Shown: positions 37,674 through 49,887 of the stretch, in pieces
How positions within the stretch are numbered: the first letter of the stretch is position 1
Layout of the letters: every line of letters starts with the position of its first letter
Source: Tieghemiomyces parasiticus
Lineage: Eukaryota; Kickxellomycota; Dimargaritomycetes; Dimargaritales; Dimargaritaceae
Assembly (NCBI GenBank): GCA_027575765.1
Contig: JANBPT010000081.1
Location: 1-64,000 of the forward strand
Length of the DNA stretch: 64,000 nt
Reading direction: 5' to 3'
Notes under the pieces: generated by a model
Databases searched by the model: none
Seen by the model: only the letters and a program-made list of their open reading frames with translations
Told to the model about the DNA's origin: nothing
Program-made: the position numbers and the translations under genes

Positions 37674-37681
37674 TATAAATA
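37674..37681 (+). promoter_or_regulatory. TATA box of the zinc-finger gene
   Basis: TATAAATA lies 419-426 nt upstream of the ATG at 38100. This implies a long pyrimidine-rich 5' leader. Several CCCCT elements, the kind of site Msn2-type factors bind, lie around it (for example near 37369 and 37695), but such short motifs are expected by chance in this composition. Confidence 0.5.
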
Positions 37682-38099
37682 CTTCCCTGTTTCCTCCCCT
37701 TCGTCGCCCACTATCTCCGAGTCTCAACCCAATTTCACCTTACCCCATCTCTCCCAAAATATTCCCTATAGCGCGTCCTAGAGACCCAACGCTACGTACT
37801 CCTTATTACAGTTTACCATTGCAATTGCCATATTACTACATAATTTGTACCTATCTACTAGCCCTTACTCAGCCCTGGTTTCGGACCGCGTCTATACCCT
37901 CCCCCTCGTAGCCAACTCTTCCACTGACTGCTTCCCTCCGGCTTCCGCCGAAGCCCCCCATCGAACGCTCATCCACCGCAGTCTACACTCACCCTTGTGC
38001 CTACACCGGAGACGTGCATCCTGTCTGCGTGGAGACCGCCCATTGTTTACTGTCATCCATCAGTTTACACATACACCTTTATTTTTTTGAAATCCTACC

Positions 38100-39467
38100 A
38101 TGCTCAGCCAGGCGCTTGCCCACCGCTCCGCATCCCACAAGGAGATGAAGCACCCCTTCCTCACCAACGACCAGATCAATCAGGCACAGCGGTACATGAG
38201 CTCCGAGTCCCACATGGCGGTGTCCCCTTACCATACCAACTTCAACCACGCCGCCTACTCGCCCATGTTCCCCGGTGACCACGGAACCTCCAGTACACCG
38301 GCTGGCATGTACACAACCAGCCAGGGTCTATCGCTACCCACTTCAGGAGCTCCAGCAACATCGATGGGTCTCATGCCGGCAGGTCTGGCCGTCACCCAGT
38401 CCCTTTCTGCGCCAATGATGCTATCCGCATCCGTCGGCGGCCAGCCCATGTCCAACCAACACAGCGGCAACGTCCGGCTCTTCCACGGTAGCGCCACTCT
38501 CGGACCCAGTCTACCAACCGCTAAGAACCCGGCCTCCCCACCCCACCCATCCCCGGCCAACCCTTACGAGACCGACTCGCATGGGTCACCCTCAGTCATG
38601 TTCAGCCAGGGGAACTTTGTGGCCCTTCCTTACCAGCAGGTTATGGCGCACCAGGGCCACACCCTCAGCTCACCGACCGAGAATAGTTTTGTACCCTACC
38701 CCTCGATGGAGCCCCGGATGGAGGGGATGTCTGCTCAATACCCAGGATCGTTCAACTTTCCTTACGAGCTCCAACCGCCAATGGTCAACCCGTCCATGTC
38801 TTTTTCGTCCGACTACTCCGCCTCATCGCGCGACTCCACCGACAATTTTCCCGGTCACACTGCTAGCATCGTGCACAACGGCCTCGGGTCCGAGTTTTCC
38901 GGTACCGTTAGCTCCACTGCCGGTGTGTCCGCCGGCTATCTCCATGAATCCATGAATGGCACGGCCGAGAATGACTTCCCCGCCGGCGGGGGCACCTTGG
39001 CTAATGGTGGCCGGAGGCGCAAGCGCGGAGCCGACGCAATTGCCACTAGCGCCGAGGGCCGGACGCGCCGCGGGGGCCGAAGCAAGTGTAAGGGTCCGCG
39101 TGACCCAAAGGAGAAGCGGTTCGTATGTGATGTCGAAGGCTGCGGAGACCGCTTCAACCGTGCTGAGCACGTCCAGCGCCACTACAAGTCCGTCCACCTC
39201 AAGGTCAAGCCCTTTGCCTGTCCTGTGGTCGGTTGCGGTAAGTCCTTCTCCCGGACAGACAACCTAACCCAGCACCGCCGTACGCACGAGAAGCCTAAAA
39301 AGATGAACAAAGAGCGCGAGTTCCACACGTCCTTCGTTAACCCTAGCCTTGACGTGCAGGCCAAGCAGGTGCAGGCTTCCGTCCACCACCCGCACCTACA
39401 CCGAGTAGACCACGCCGTACAGGCCCAAAACCCTTACCTTCACTTCTCCGATGGTGGCCAGTGCTAA
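38100..39467 (+). CDS. C2H2 zinc-finger transcription factor, Msn2/4-like
   Basis: 455 residues, intronless, true ATG. Two tandem C2H2 fingers sit near the C-terminus. Finger 1 uses C343, C348, H361 and H366; finger 2 uses C374, C379, H392 and H396. They are joined by a KVKPFAC linker of the standard type. The recognition helices carry RAEH and RTDN, close to the RSEH and RSDN of yeast Msn2/Msn4, which bind the stress element AGGGG/CCCCT. Unlike Msn2, both fingers have four residues rather than two between the cysteines. Basic stretches ([18 protein letters not shown]) before the fingers could be nuclear localisation signals. The first 300 residues are Ser/Pro/Met/Gln-rich with no domain, as expected of an activation region. 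A stress or nutrient role is inferred from finger similarity only. Confidence 0.88.
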   Translation: MLSQALAHRSASHKEMKHPFLTNDQINQAQRYMSSESHMAVSPYHTNFNHAAYSPMFPGDHGTSSTPAGMYTTSQGLSLPTSGAPATSMGLMPAGLAVTQSLSAPMMLSASVGGQPMSNQHSGNVRLFHGSATLGPSLPTAKNPASPPHPSPANPYETDSHGSPSVMFSQGNFVALPYQQVMAHQGHTLSSPTENSFVPYPSMEPRMEGMSAQYPGSFNFPYELQPPMVNPSMSFSSDYSASSRDSTDNFPGHTASIVHNGLGSEFSGTVSSTAGVSAGYLHESMNGTAENDFPAGGGTLANGGRRRKRGADAIATSAEGRTRRGGRSKCKGPRDPKEKRFVCDVEGCGDRFNRAEHVQRHYKSVHLKVKPFACPVVGCGKSFSRTDNLTQHRRTHEKPKKMNKEREFHTSFVNPSLDVQAKQVQASVHHPHLHRVDHAVQAQNPYLHFSDGGQC

Positions 39468-42400
39468 GTCAGAGAAAAAAAATGGTATTCCATTGGCTCA
39501 ATGGCCGTTGCTGCCTTGTCGTACGCTCGTGCATCCACGCCTCCTAGTGTTAGCCGTTCCGCCGGGGCTTAAACGCTGGCCTCGGCCCGCCCTGGGGATT
39601 CGCTGTGCGTCTGCATCCTCATCCTTCATCTTCCTCACCCGTGTATGTACTCTATAGTCTTCCACTCCCCTTTCTCTATAATTAGCCTCGACCCTTTAAT
39701 CTCCTCCCCGCATTGTGCCACCACAACCTTCCTTCATTCATTTCCTGTCTCACCTCCATCCATCCTTGGTCCGTATTATAGTCATTCGCGTTTATTCTTT
39801 ACTCTGTCTCACCTAACTATCAGTGTCTCGTTGTCATACTTAACCGTTATAATCTTATGTAATGGCCCTCAATCGTCACTGCATTCTGTCACCTCATAAC
39901 CCTTTTGGCCACCTCCTTGTATCTAGCAACTCGTGGTCAGTAGCGGTTAATATTTATCGTCCCCAACTGGTTCCCACGCCTTTCAATCCATCTGAACTCG
40001 CGGATTCATTAAAAACATCAGATTAACACTTCAACAAAGCCAATCGTCATCACGTTGGGCCACCATAACCGCCAATCGAACGCTTTGCACTTCTTCTGCT
40101 GTCTTGAGGTAGGAAAAAATTTGGGCTGAAAGGTCCGAGTGCCTATTCACATCTCGATTACCTAGGATGGTCTCCCAGAGCTTTAATCCTGAGGGTACCA
40201 CAGTGCGGCCTCTACTCTCAGCCGCGGCTGAAAGGGTTTTTCATTATTATGGGCAACGGTATATTGTCAGCTTAAGGTGGCGGAGTTAAGATGACGCCAT
40301 CATCAGTGTATGAGTATCCGTATTTACTGTGGGTCTGGTCAGATAGGACTTATTTCACTCTTCTAAAATTGGCTGTAAAACACCCATCGCGCAGCTTTCT
40401 CAGCACGTCTACCCTTCATCTTGGTCCGGAACGTCCATTCCAAATGTTTCGCCGGATTCGAGTGGGTAACCCACGCCACCGCCCGCCCACAACTAATTGC
40501 TTCTTTTCACCCACATAATCCACCCGTCTAGCGACCGTTGACCTTTCTGCCGGGATGACCAGTTTTCGTTCCCTTTATCCCTGCGGCGTTACGCCACTCT
40601 ACCAACAGGCCAACGTTGATTCAGTGTAACTCACAATGGGTTCCGCGGCCGACTACTAGTCCCATCCGATTCGATTAAACCTTCTGTGGACAGCGGTTCA
40701 ACACAAAGTGCATATCCATAGACATGTACACGCACATGTACAGTCTCGCATCCTTGGCATACCGTGGTTTCGTCCTGCCGCTATAGGCAGGTCACCCGAT
40801 CCACTGGTTTCCTTTTTTTCCCCTTCACACGCTTCCTCTCATTAAACACTAGCAGGGAAAACGGTTGGAAATATGCCCCGTTTGGTAGAAGACCGTGCCA
40901 CACGGCAGCCACGACCTGATGGTACCACACACCTTGTTCAATGCCCAGCGCGGGGGAACCGGGAGCTGGCTGTGGCTCAGGACTGTATGTTGGGACCCTA
41001 GTTGGACATTTCCCCGTTCCGCTTGGCTGGATAACTGGGAGTTTTACGGGCTGTACCGAACGGCTTGACTGCCGGTTACCACAATCAACCAAAAACCTCC
41101 GTCTTGGGAGCTGCAGTGTTTCCGACGGCGGTGATAATTGAGCTACGCCAAGTCGTTCGTATATGTGTGGTTTAGAGCGCCACGCGCATGGGCGCAGCGC
41201 CCAGTAAAGCAATCATTTAAGAGGGGTGGCTGACTTCTCTCGAATGGTACAGATACTTGGCGGAGCCAGCCGTGCCAATGGGGATGTATCGTGGAAGTGC
41301 CCGATCAGTAGCACGGCAACGCCCAGAATCCCAGTTCCCCTTCCTATCCATGCAATGGCAGCGAAGGCGACAGGTCATTTTTCTATAAGGTTTTCACATT
41401 CCCTTTCTTTGCCTACATATCGATTAGATGTGTGGAAAAATGAGCAGCTCGTGAAAACTTACAGTTCGCTTACTTAGACGCTCATATTAGAAGGAGGCAA
41501 TGGGCCAAGTGCTGCCGCGACCCAGATAGAAAATTATCAACTTTCCACACCCCGCCACTCTCATTTCACCTGTCTCGCTGGCACGCTATCTTTCGGATAC
41601 TTTTGCTCTATCACATAAGGCCGGCAGGGAGGGGGGTTGTATGACGCTGTCGCATGTCGCGCTCTATGCGCTGAGGTTCTTGTATCGTTGGCCACCGCCC
41701 TTCTGCCCCTTTGACTCACAGTGGTCAGCAGAGGTCCCGACACCTTGGCCAGGTATTCTATTCGCTCGAATTGGTGGCGGAGTGAGCACTAATCACCGTC
41801 GTCAGTGCGCCAAGGGCCTCTGCGTATGGCAGGACACTTTGGTCTCTGGTCAGTATACCGATTTCACTGGAATGAATAGTCGAGGACGTGGCGGTTACTT
41901 GCCAAACCCTCCTGCTGGTCCTCAATTTTAGGGTTGCCGTACTTTTTAAGGGCAATAAGGATTCGTCACAAGGGGGCTACTCGGACTGTGTCCGTCGGGG
42001 TCGAGTACCTCACCCCCTTCTTAACTGAGTGTACGCCGTCGACGTAGCAAGTACTAGAGACATGCAAGCCCACCACCTCATCTTCTTTGACGATGCGATG
42101 CCTCGGTAGCCGGTCCCCTCGTGTCCCAATATTGGGCACATGATAGCGCGTCTACTCTGCTTTAGGAGCACACATGGCATATGGATCCAAGGGGTTCGGC
42201 ATTCTTTGACCCCCTTTGCTCTCGGCAAGTCACAATGGGTTACTGCACGACCGCGGGGACCACGTTGCTCCTCCTTTACCGATATTTTTAACCAACCCTG
42301 GTGCAAATAATCACGTCGGTTAGGCGACCATGGTATTCGTTGTTTTACCATACACTCTTTTTCGCTACACTCGTCCATACTTCCCTTCTAGCATTTGGCA

Positions 42401-45400
42401 GCGTCAATCTAGCCGCAGCTGCATGATTCGGGAATTGAACGAGTTTCCCAGCACCCTGCTACTGTGTGCGTGGGATGATACCGCGGCTTCGGCTAGGTGG
42501 AACGACGCGGGTATTCTGTACTCCATCGGCTAAACCGCCTCGTTCACTTAAACTCTTCAGTCACGGATGGTGCATGTCCGGGGGTGTAGACCAAACCCCC
42601 CCCTGTCGCATTGGTGACTTCTCTAGGTTCATATTGTGTACTCTCAAGGATTGAACGGTTGACCGAAGGCGACCCAGGATATCGGCCTGGTGATTCCTGA
42701 GTATTCATCCGGGATCGACGTGGCTACGTCACTCTCCACTTTCCGCCACCAGTGAAATCAATGAATGGCCAGATGGGGCCGAGGTTACCAGAGAAGCGCA
42801 GAAGAGGACGTTCAACATATATATTAGTGCATTTAATTCCCAACCGTTATAGTGTGCTTGAGCAGTGCGACAGTCCTGTCGTAAACCCTTTCCTAAAGTT
42901 CTGTCGCAGCAGAATGAGAATATGGGTATTGTACTTGGGCTAAAAATCTGAGACATCCCCGTTTTCCTACGCATTGAGGTCTAGGGATGGCTTACCTGAG
43001 CTGTCGATAAATCCACCAGTGCAATGGCAAGCATTAAGGCGCGGATCCAAGGTGTTCCCTTCGTTATGTTTCGGAAAGCTTATCCGTAATCTGACTACGC
43101 TTATCAACTATCGTTGGTGAAGCATCACGGCGGAGGGAATTCGTCTTACAACCACTGCTGACCTTCCTCTCATCCAATACCACGGACGCCAGACGTTAGC
43201 CACCCACAAGAAAGTGATTCATATCAATACCAATATCCCATTTCTTCTGCCCATCTTAAGGGTGGCCTGCGGCCTACTCACCTACCACGGCACTGGCAGA
43301 CCGTTCCCATTGCCCGCCTCTATCCCTGTCCATGGGAGAGTACCTTGGTCTCTCTGTTACAATTTTCGACATCTTAACTGCTCCACTGGATCCTCGTCTA
43401 CGCTGCATCGTGTGACAGATCATGCATGCAGACTTCGTAATTTGGTCTCTTACTGTTCGTACCTGATGAGTAGGCAGGATGTAACTGGCTTGCCTAGCGA
43501 TACGAAAACCGCTGCGCAGCCCCAGTCTTTCCCTGTCGCCTTATTGATAGGATAAGGTGATGTACCAGTGGAGATAAAGGATCGATTGGAGGAAGCGGGT
43601 ATTGTGGTTATCCGAATGAGGTGGACTATTTCAACAGGTACACCATAGAAACTTAAGGCCAGGCCGACGAAGGAAGTAATGAAAAGAGTGACCATGGCCC
43701 ATCAACATAACCCCCCTTCAAGAAATGTAAATAAATGCGAGCAAGGCGGATTAGGCTGAAAGTTGCCTTGTTAGTTACCGCCTACAACGGCAGTCGAATG
43801 AGTCGGAGTGGCGTCGTCCAAACGAGGAGACGGAAGGTTAGAAACAGCATGATGACGTTGCTGTATTCGGTATTCCCATGGTGAGCCTCCAAAGTACTTA
43901 GTACCTCAGGCGGTTTTCCAAATGGATGACGAGGAATAGGCGCTCATCCATGCGGCACGGGCCCGGGGTGGGGCAGTGTCGTGTCTACATTGGACTTGTG
44001 CGATAGCTAGTGTTCTAGAGGTAAGGCCTAAAAGGATATTTGGTTGTATCCCTATAACATCTCAATGTCGGAGGTCCACCAAATCTCAGTGGGAGCTCGT
44101 TAGTGGGCAGTAGGCCCGGCTCTTATCTTTAGGATAGGGTTTTGTAACCAATCTAGCCTAGAAATGCAAGGAAGAGATGGTACGTTGGGCTGCGAGGACG
44201 GCAGCTGCCTAGAACGAGGGGGTGAATTATCCCACCAAGTGGGAGATGCAGGCTAGATCTAGTTCAAGATTTCCCTTCCGCACACTTCTACCGATTTCAT
44301 TGAGAATGTTTCATCTCTACAAGGTCCCCGCGCATCCATTATTTTCCCCGCCGCACGGCTGTCCACCTTTTGCCCGCACGAGCCCATCTACATGTCTCTA
44401 TGGGATCCGCTATTTTGGTATCCCTCCCCGTTCAAGGGATGTGGCAGTTTGGCACTTAATGACGAGCAACCCTATTGTTCTAAGCTTGGCAGGCTGGCAA
44501 TCGCTGCGGGCGTCCGCTTCTCTAATTCACCCATCCCTCTCCAGCCCCCGTGGAAACCGGGCCGCACTGTATGAATACGAGTTTGTAAGGGACAACAGTC
44601 TACGGATGGACTGTGGAGAGACTGCTGTGTATTCTGTGTGACGAATCTTACCATCTGTAGTTATTTTGAATTTAACGTCCTTGCAAAACTAGGCCTAGGC
44701 ATGCCACAGAGCACCTCTCGGCCGTGAATACACCTAGGTGCGGTAAACGGTAAGACATGGTCTTGCTTTTTTTTTGATTCTGCTACCTGTGGTCATTCGG
44801 TGAAGTATCTGCATGCCTTCACAGTGCTGCCTATCTCATCGATTCTGAATGCGGACATGTGTATCAGGGATGAACTTGGGAACGACCTTGAGCGTTGAAC
44901 CGCCTGGCCACGGCACGGTAAGAGTACTGCTGGCCCAATAGAAATACTGTCAAAGTGACCTTTAAAGTCTGACCTCACCGATACATTATGGCCGAAAAAT
45001 AGCAAAGTGCCAATACCAGAATGCGGGCCCAGTTTGGGACGTGTTTTCCCAGATCAACTGGTCTGTATTGGATGGGATGAGCTTTACTTGGCCAAGTCGT
45101 ATTCCATGATGTGAAATGCGATATTTTCTGTAACGGCGCGAACTGCTACCATGAGTGTGTAGCCATCTACTGTCCCTTGCCCAACCGCATTGCTGGAAAC
45201 TCCAGGCGCTGTACGCTTTGATTGATCCGATGACTGGCCTTTACAAGTTTAATAACAGGAGTGGGATAAAGATAATTTCGGGCGGACATACATCACTATC
45301 AGGTCATCGACAGGCATGATAAAGCTGCCTAGCATTGAGGTCTGAGCTGCTACCGAGTTCTAATATGCACCCACTTGGTGTATCAGTAGCACTATTAGCT

Positions 45401-46102
45401 AGATTCGTTCACACCAAGGCTCGGCTGTGAAAGATGCGGCCGCGCCACCCTTAGCCTTTCGATACCTGGCCACCATCGGGCGGCCGGATAGGCGGATCGA
45501 CGTTGCCACACCCGTCCTGATAAATATTGAGTTACCAAAGACGCAAGGTTTTTCGCTATTCGTATAAGTCATCGGCTCTCGCTTTTCCTTGACGAACCCC
45601 CCCCCCCTTTACGATGACTCGACTAAACTGGGATCCGCGATATGATGGGGCTGTCTTTAATCAGGCGAAGGGGCAAGTAGCGCGTTCATAAGGATAGGGG
45701 TACCCCGTCCCGCCTATCTACCACCCTACAACCCCGTATCTCCCTCTGTCACAGCGTTGCGGATGTTGAAATGTAAAAATGCGTACAGAATTCCGCCTCC
45801 GTATACACAATCTGCCTCGGGTTGACAATTGGGTTCTAAAAATCCATCAATCTAGGAGATAGCCAAATCTCCCCAAATAAAGGGCCGAGAAGAGGACCGG
45901 AATGCCGGTAGCAGCGTCAGCCAGGAGTGGCGGGATGAAAATTGCAAGCGCTAAGATCGCGGTGCTAGATAATTCAAAAATTCACTCCAAGGAGGCGTGC
46001 CTGGGCGAGAAAAGAGGCGGAGGCAGTGCTCGCACATCCAACAGGGTGCTGGGTCCGGTGGCGCAGGAAGCGTAAGGAATTGGGCACTGGTATTTTAGTT
46101 CG
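39468..46102. other. intergenic, no gene seen
   Basis: 39468 to about 40000 is pyrimidine-rich, AT-leaning sequence that probably includes the 3' UTR of the zinc-finger gene. The rest has only short frames (up to 143 codons, 40781-41212, minus) without coding features. A run of 13 Cs lies at 45598-45610. Confidence 0.5.
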
Positions 46103-47836
46103 CTATTCCCACAGAGCAGCTGTGGTTACCTCCGGGAAGGCATGGTGCTGCAGCGGACTGTCAGTCGTACCGGTAGCCGCCCGTGGTCGGGGCCAGTACA
46201 CGGTATCGACGCCCATTTCGAGTAGGTATTGTCGCAGAGGTGGGTAGAGCAACCCTACCTCGGACGGGCCGTGACTATCATCTGAAATGGTGAATTTCCC
46301 TTGTCTATCTTTGATGGCCTAACGACCGGAAAAGGGTTAATGAGCAAAAAACAGCAGGTAAAGAGTAAGTTGCCGGGATATAAATCGTTGACTGAAAATA
46401 GGGGAGAGTATGGCTTGAAGGGTGGGGTGGTGAGAACACGGAAGGCCCCGGTTGTAGAGGGGGATGAACGTGATCCTGGCTCTGTAAGTAAAATTTAGGA
46501 AGGACATATCATTTGGACCCCTCTTCGCTCCACCTATACTATGTCGGCCAGATCTGGCGTACCCAAGTGGCCCTCCAGCTGCCGGGGAACACCTCAGCCG
46601 AGGACACGTACATCCGCTCAGTGAGCAGTCAACTGGAACAGCGGAAGAGCTTGGTCAATTGCGGACCCCGACTGTCGCGTCCTGCAGTCGCCAGTCAGCA
46701 GCGACTTGACGCCTCAGGTGACCGTGCAGCACCCGGACGATCACACCTGGGTACCAAGCCCAACGAAACAACACAAATACGACCCAAACAAACGCTGTAC
46801 GGTACCCAGTTAGGACGCTTGTCGGTCGAAACTCCACCAGCTCGTGTGCGATCCCTGCCCGTCGCTGTGTCAACTAAAAGAAAAGGAAAAAAGGGGGAAT
46901 GCTGACAAAAGAGAGGAGGTAAGCGGATAACTCCCACCTTGGAGTATTACCTACCTGAAGGATATCACGCTGCGGGTAGGCGTCCGGCAAACCTTTCTTA
47001 TAGGCCCGGCTGTTAATTTCGAATAGCCCGCCGTAGGCCACCACCACGTCAATGTTGCGCAGCACGCGTTCCCACACGGACGGAGGCAGCGTCCGGCACA
47101 GCGGGTTGGAACGAGGAGTGAAGAGCCGGCACAGATCAAAGTGACCCACGACTTCCGGGCGCAGGGCGGTCAGCATGCGGTACTGAGCGTCGAAGTAGTC
47201 CGCGTAGAGGTCGATAAGGGACCCGCCGCAGGCTGCTAGACACCGGTTGAACTGGGCCTGGTCAAAATCGATGGGGATTTCACGGACGTGGTGGACCGAC
47301 CCCACCAAGTAGTCCAGGCCGTGCCGCTCCCGCAGTTGGTGAGCCCAGACGAGGGATTCATCGTTGATGTATTCCGTCTCGGCTCCCACTAGAAGATCAA
47401 AGCTGGCTGAACGGTGTTGGCGCTGCAGGGCGCGGGCTGTGGCCACGTAGCGTTCGAAGGTGTCCCCCAGGTCAGCGACAGATAGGTGGCGCTAGCCCGT
47501 GAATGCCGCAGTGGTCGAGTCAGATAGTAGCGTAAATGGGACGGTTTGAGATGGTTACTAGGATGGGTGGGTACCGAGTCGAGGAAGGCGGCCAGCAGTT
47601 TCTACCGCGCTACCTTATAAGCGATTTACAGTGGGTCGTGCTGACAAAATGCCCTGGGCATGCGACTTCAAGTTTACCTCCTCGTCGTACAGGTCCTGGA
47701 GCCTAAACCGGGGAACGTGTTCAGATAGGCCCAGGACCCGGAATCCCTTGGCCTGGGCTGCGGTGACTACGTCGGCCAGCTCTCCCTTGGCGTGGCAGCA
47801 AAACTGGCCCGAGTGGGAATGGAGTGTCAACGGCAT
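46103..47836 (-). CDS. HIS2: histidinol-phosphatase (PHP family), three exons
   Basis: Read on the minus strand, exons are 47836-47678, 47491-46955 and 46318-46103, giving 303 residues, close to fungal enzymes of this type. All introns are phase 0, with GTAAAC...CTAG and GTAGGT...TTAG ends. Metal and catalytic motifs of the PHP/HisK fold appear in order: LHSHSG (from L5), SEHVPRF (H40), GAETEY (E91), GSVHH (H120, H121), VVGHFDL (H170, D172), FEINSRA, and in the last exon FTISDDSHG (D245, H248). The enzyme removes phosphate from L-histidinol phosphate, the penultimate part of histidine synthesis, in the cytosol. The start at 47836 is the first ATG; the frame upstream of it has none. The second intron, 636 nt, is far longer than others here. 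The C-terminal tail after EMGVDTVYW is unusual (WPRPRAA) and extends about 30 residues. Confidence 0.9.
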
Positions 47837-48997
47837 GGCAGGACAAGACGAGGCGGGGAAATCAAAAGCACTGAACAACTAGTTATTCAAGAAAAACGAA
47901 TCGTGAAGACCCTCCGGGCCGGTTCTTTGGTAGGTAATAAAGTGGCGTGGATAAGCTGCAGTGGAGGGGCGAGAATGCGTCCAGTATTCCCTAGACGACG
48001 TCCTACTAACGGATTATTGCTGCCGGGATGCCATTGGGCTATATCCAGCGGCCATAACACTCCAATGACTGACTGGAGGGGTGAATAGGGAGGCGATGGA
48101 GTGACGGACGGCATCGAAAGTGTGTCATTAGTGCTAGATAACGGACCGTCAACTGAGTGAGGCATTGCGTGTAGACACTGCAGGCTATATTGGCGAACAT
48201 CCTTCAGGTGATGGATTGTACAGTAAAGAACTAACTACATCTGATTATCCAAAGTTGGATGTATTGGAACGCATAAGCTCGGATAATATGGGTAGTCCGT
48301 ATAGTTTGATGGGAGCTATTCTTTTACATGACCGGCCAAAATAGAGGGGGGCGATGATGAATAGCAAGTGAAAAGCTGGGACCTAATGAGGATGGATGCC
48401 CGACGTTTCTGTACATCTTAAAGGAAGCGTGAGGTGGTTTCTGCCTAATGAGTCGTCGGGGTGTCACCTGGTAAGCCATCTGTCAGAGTATGGCTCGTAA
48501 ACCTCATGGTACTCATCTTGGTAGCCCATTATCCATCTGCCAAGAAGTATTTATCGGTTTTCGAAACTTCCCATTTCGAGCTTACGCTTATGAGTTGCAC
48601 CGTAAAGAGGTGTAGAGCCGCACAGCAATCTTTATTGGGGATCAGACTCGTGGAATGGTGTGCTATGTACATTAACGGGGCAGTGGCAGGGAAGATTGGA
48701 GGGGAGGGTGAGAGGTACTAGGGGCTGCGGGTGTCCCAAGGGGTGAGCAACTAACGGTGAAACCGAAACTTTAAATAATAATTACTGGCGTGTATTGATT
48801 AGTCGGAGAGGTCAGTACTTACGTGCCGGGGTATACCATTGAACCGGCCGGTACAAAGGTTTGCACCAGGTGGCGCCGGAGGCATCCGCTGAAGGTGATA
48901 GATGACTTTCAATCAGTAAAATCGCAAGGATAGTTGCGAGCAAAGCAACTTGGATCAGTTGAAAGTATAAAGATGGAACTATTATGAAGGAGTATTA
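47837..48997. other. intergenic, upstream of the phosphatase
   Basis: No clear TATA box was found upstream of 47836. No coding frame is supported. One member of a direct repeat lies at 48729-48766. Confidence 0.5.
48729..48766 (+). repeat. imperfect direct repeat, left member
   Basis: GGGTGTCCCAAGGGGTGAGC and the following bases to AACCGA resemble 49375-49417, which lies about 650 bp to the right inside the expanded repeat copy 3. Differences are small indels and substitutions. Confidence 0.5.
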
Positions 48998-49887
48998 TGC
49001 CTATAACTGCCAACCTAAATAGGTTTGACGTATCCGTCCGTTTTCGTTACAGATTTTATTCATTCGACATGCGCATTATCCTTTTTCAGTGCTGCTAACT
49101 CTCCTGATCTGTTGGCCGTCGCCTTCTTTTTAACAGGTCCTCCGCCTCTTTCCTTTTTGGGACCTACCTCCCTTTTATAATCATAGTTTATTAACCTGAC
49201 AGCCTCACAGCTGCCTTCATATTCCGCCTTGGTGCTAGCCCTGCCGCGCATTGACATCCTCTAGGTTCCCTCCTAACCCAAGCAGTGGCCGCTACGAAGG
49301 CTGTCCTGCATCCTTCAAAATTAAAAGACACTTTGGGCCGCTACTCCATAAACGACATCTATCGTACTGTGACGGGGTGTGTAGCCCAAGGGGAGGAGCA
49401 ACTAGTAAAAAAACCGAGGGAGGGTCGCAAGGCGAGCAGGCCGAGTTTGAATAAAGACAAGTATTTATTACACACTTAACGAATCTACAATTATGGGCGA
49501 TTCGCCATCTATTAATATGAGTGCGTTGGAAGATGAGGCAAAACCGTTTGGTGTAAATTTAGGCACTCGGTTCCGGTCCTTCACCGTAAAGAGGAGGATT
49601 CGAAATCGAGTTGAGTTTGTCTTCCGCATTTGAAGGCCGCCACCTTCCTATTTTGTAAAAGGGTGTGAACAATCCGTTGATGGGAGTTTGGCGTTTCCAT
49701 CAGGAAGACAGATCCTGAAGGGAGGCGGCGTCCTTGGAATGGGAGGTTTCCCAGTGGACGCCTTGGTTACAGTAGTCTCCAAACCTCCCAACTAACACGT
49801 TTTACGTTAGTAAGTCTTTCAGTTATTTGGGTTTTATTTAGTTAGATATTAGCCTTTAGTTTTCCCTAGGTAGATATTCCCTTGACA
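48998..49887 (+). mobile_element. dispersed repeat, copy 3 (expanded, diverged)
   Basis: Similarity to copies 1 and 2 is clearest at 49060-49360, with AACCCAAGC(A/C)GTGGCCGCTACGAAGG and the GGGCCGCTACTCCATAAACGA block. It resumes at about 49835-49887 with ATATTAGCCTTTAG and a CTTGACA end. About 390 bp more sequence lies between these blocks than in copies 1 and 2, which points to an insertion (about 49370-49830). The left boundary is approximate. Confidence 0.5.
49375..49417 (+). repeat. imperfect direct repeat, right member
   Basis: Partner of 48729-48766, here carrying CCCAAGGGGAGGAGCAACTA and ending AAAACCGA. It sits exactly where similarity to repeat copies 1 and 2 breaks off. Confidence 0.5.

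Noticed and set aside
37058..37781. Two overlapping plus-strand frames of 177 and 185 codons
   Set aside because: They start with TTG and GTG, overlap each other in different frames, and cover the pyrimidine-rich promoter and TATA box of the zinc-finger gene.
38255..39197. Minus-strand frames opposite the zinc-finger gene
   Set aside because: Antisense shadows with no independent support.
7720..45612. Homopolymer runs of G or C (for example 7728-7737, 23730-23740, 45598-45610)
   Set aside because: Scattered simple repeats with no consistent context; they may even reflect assembly uncertainty.
46513..46905. 130-residue plus-strand frame inside the phosphatase intron
   Set aside because: No ATG start and no recognisable family; kept only as part of the long-intron observation.
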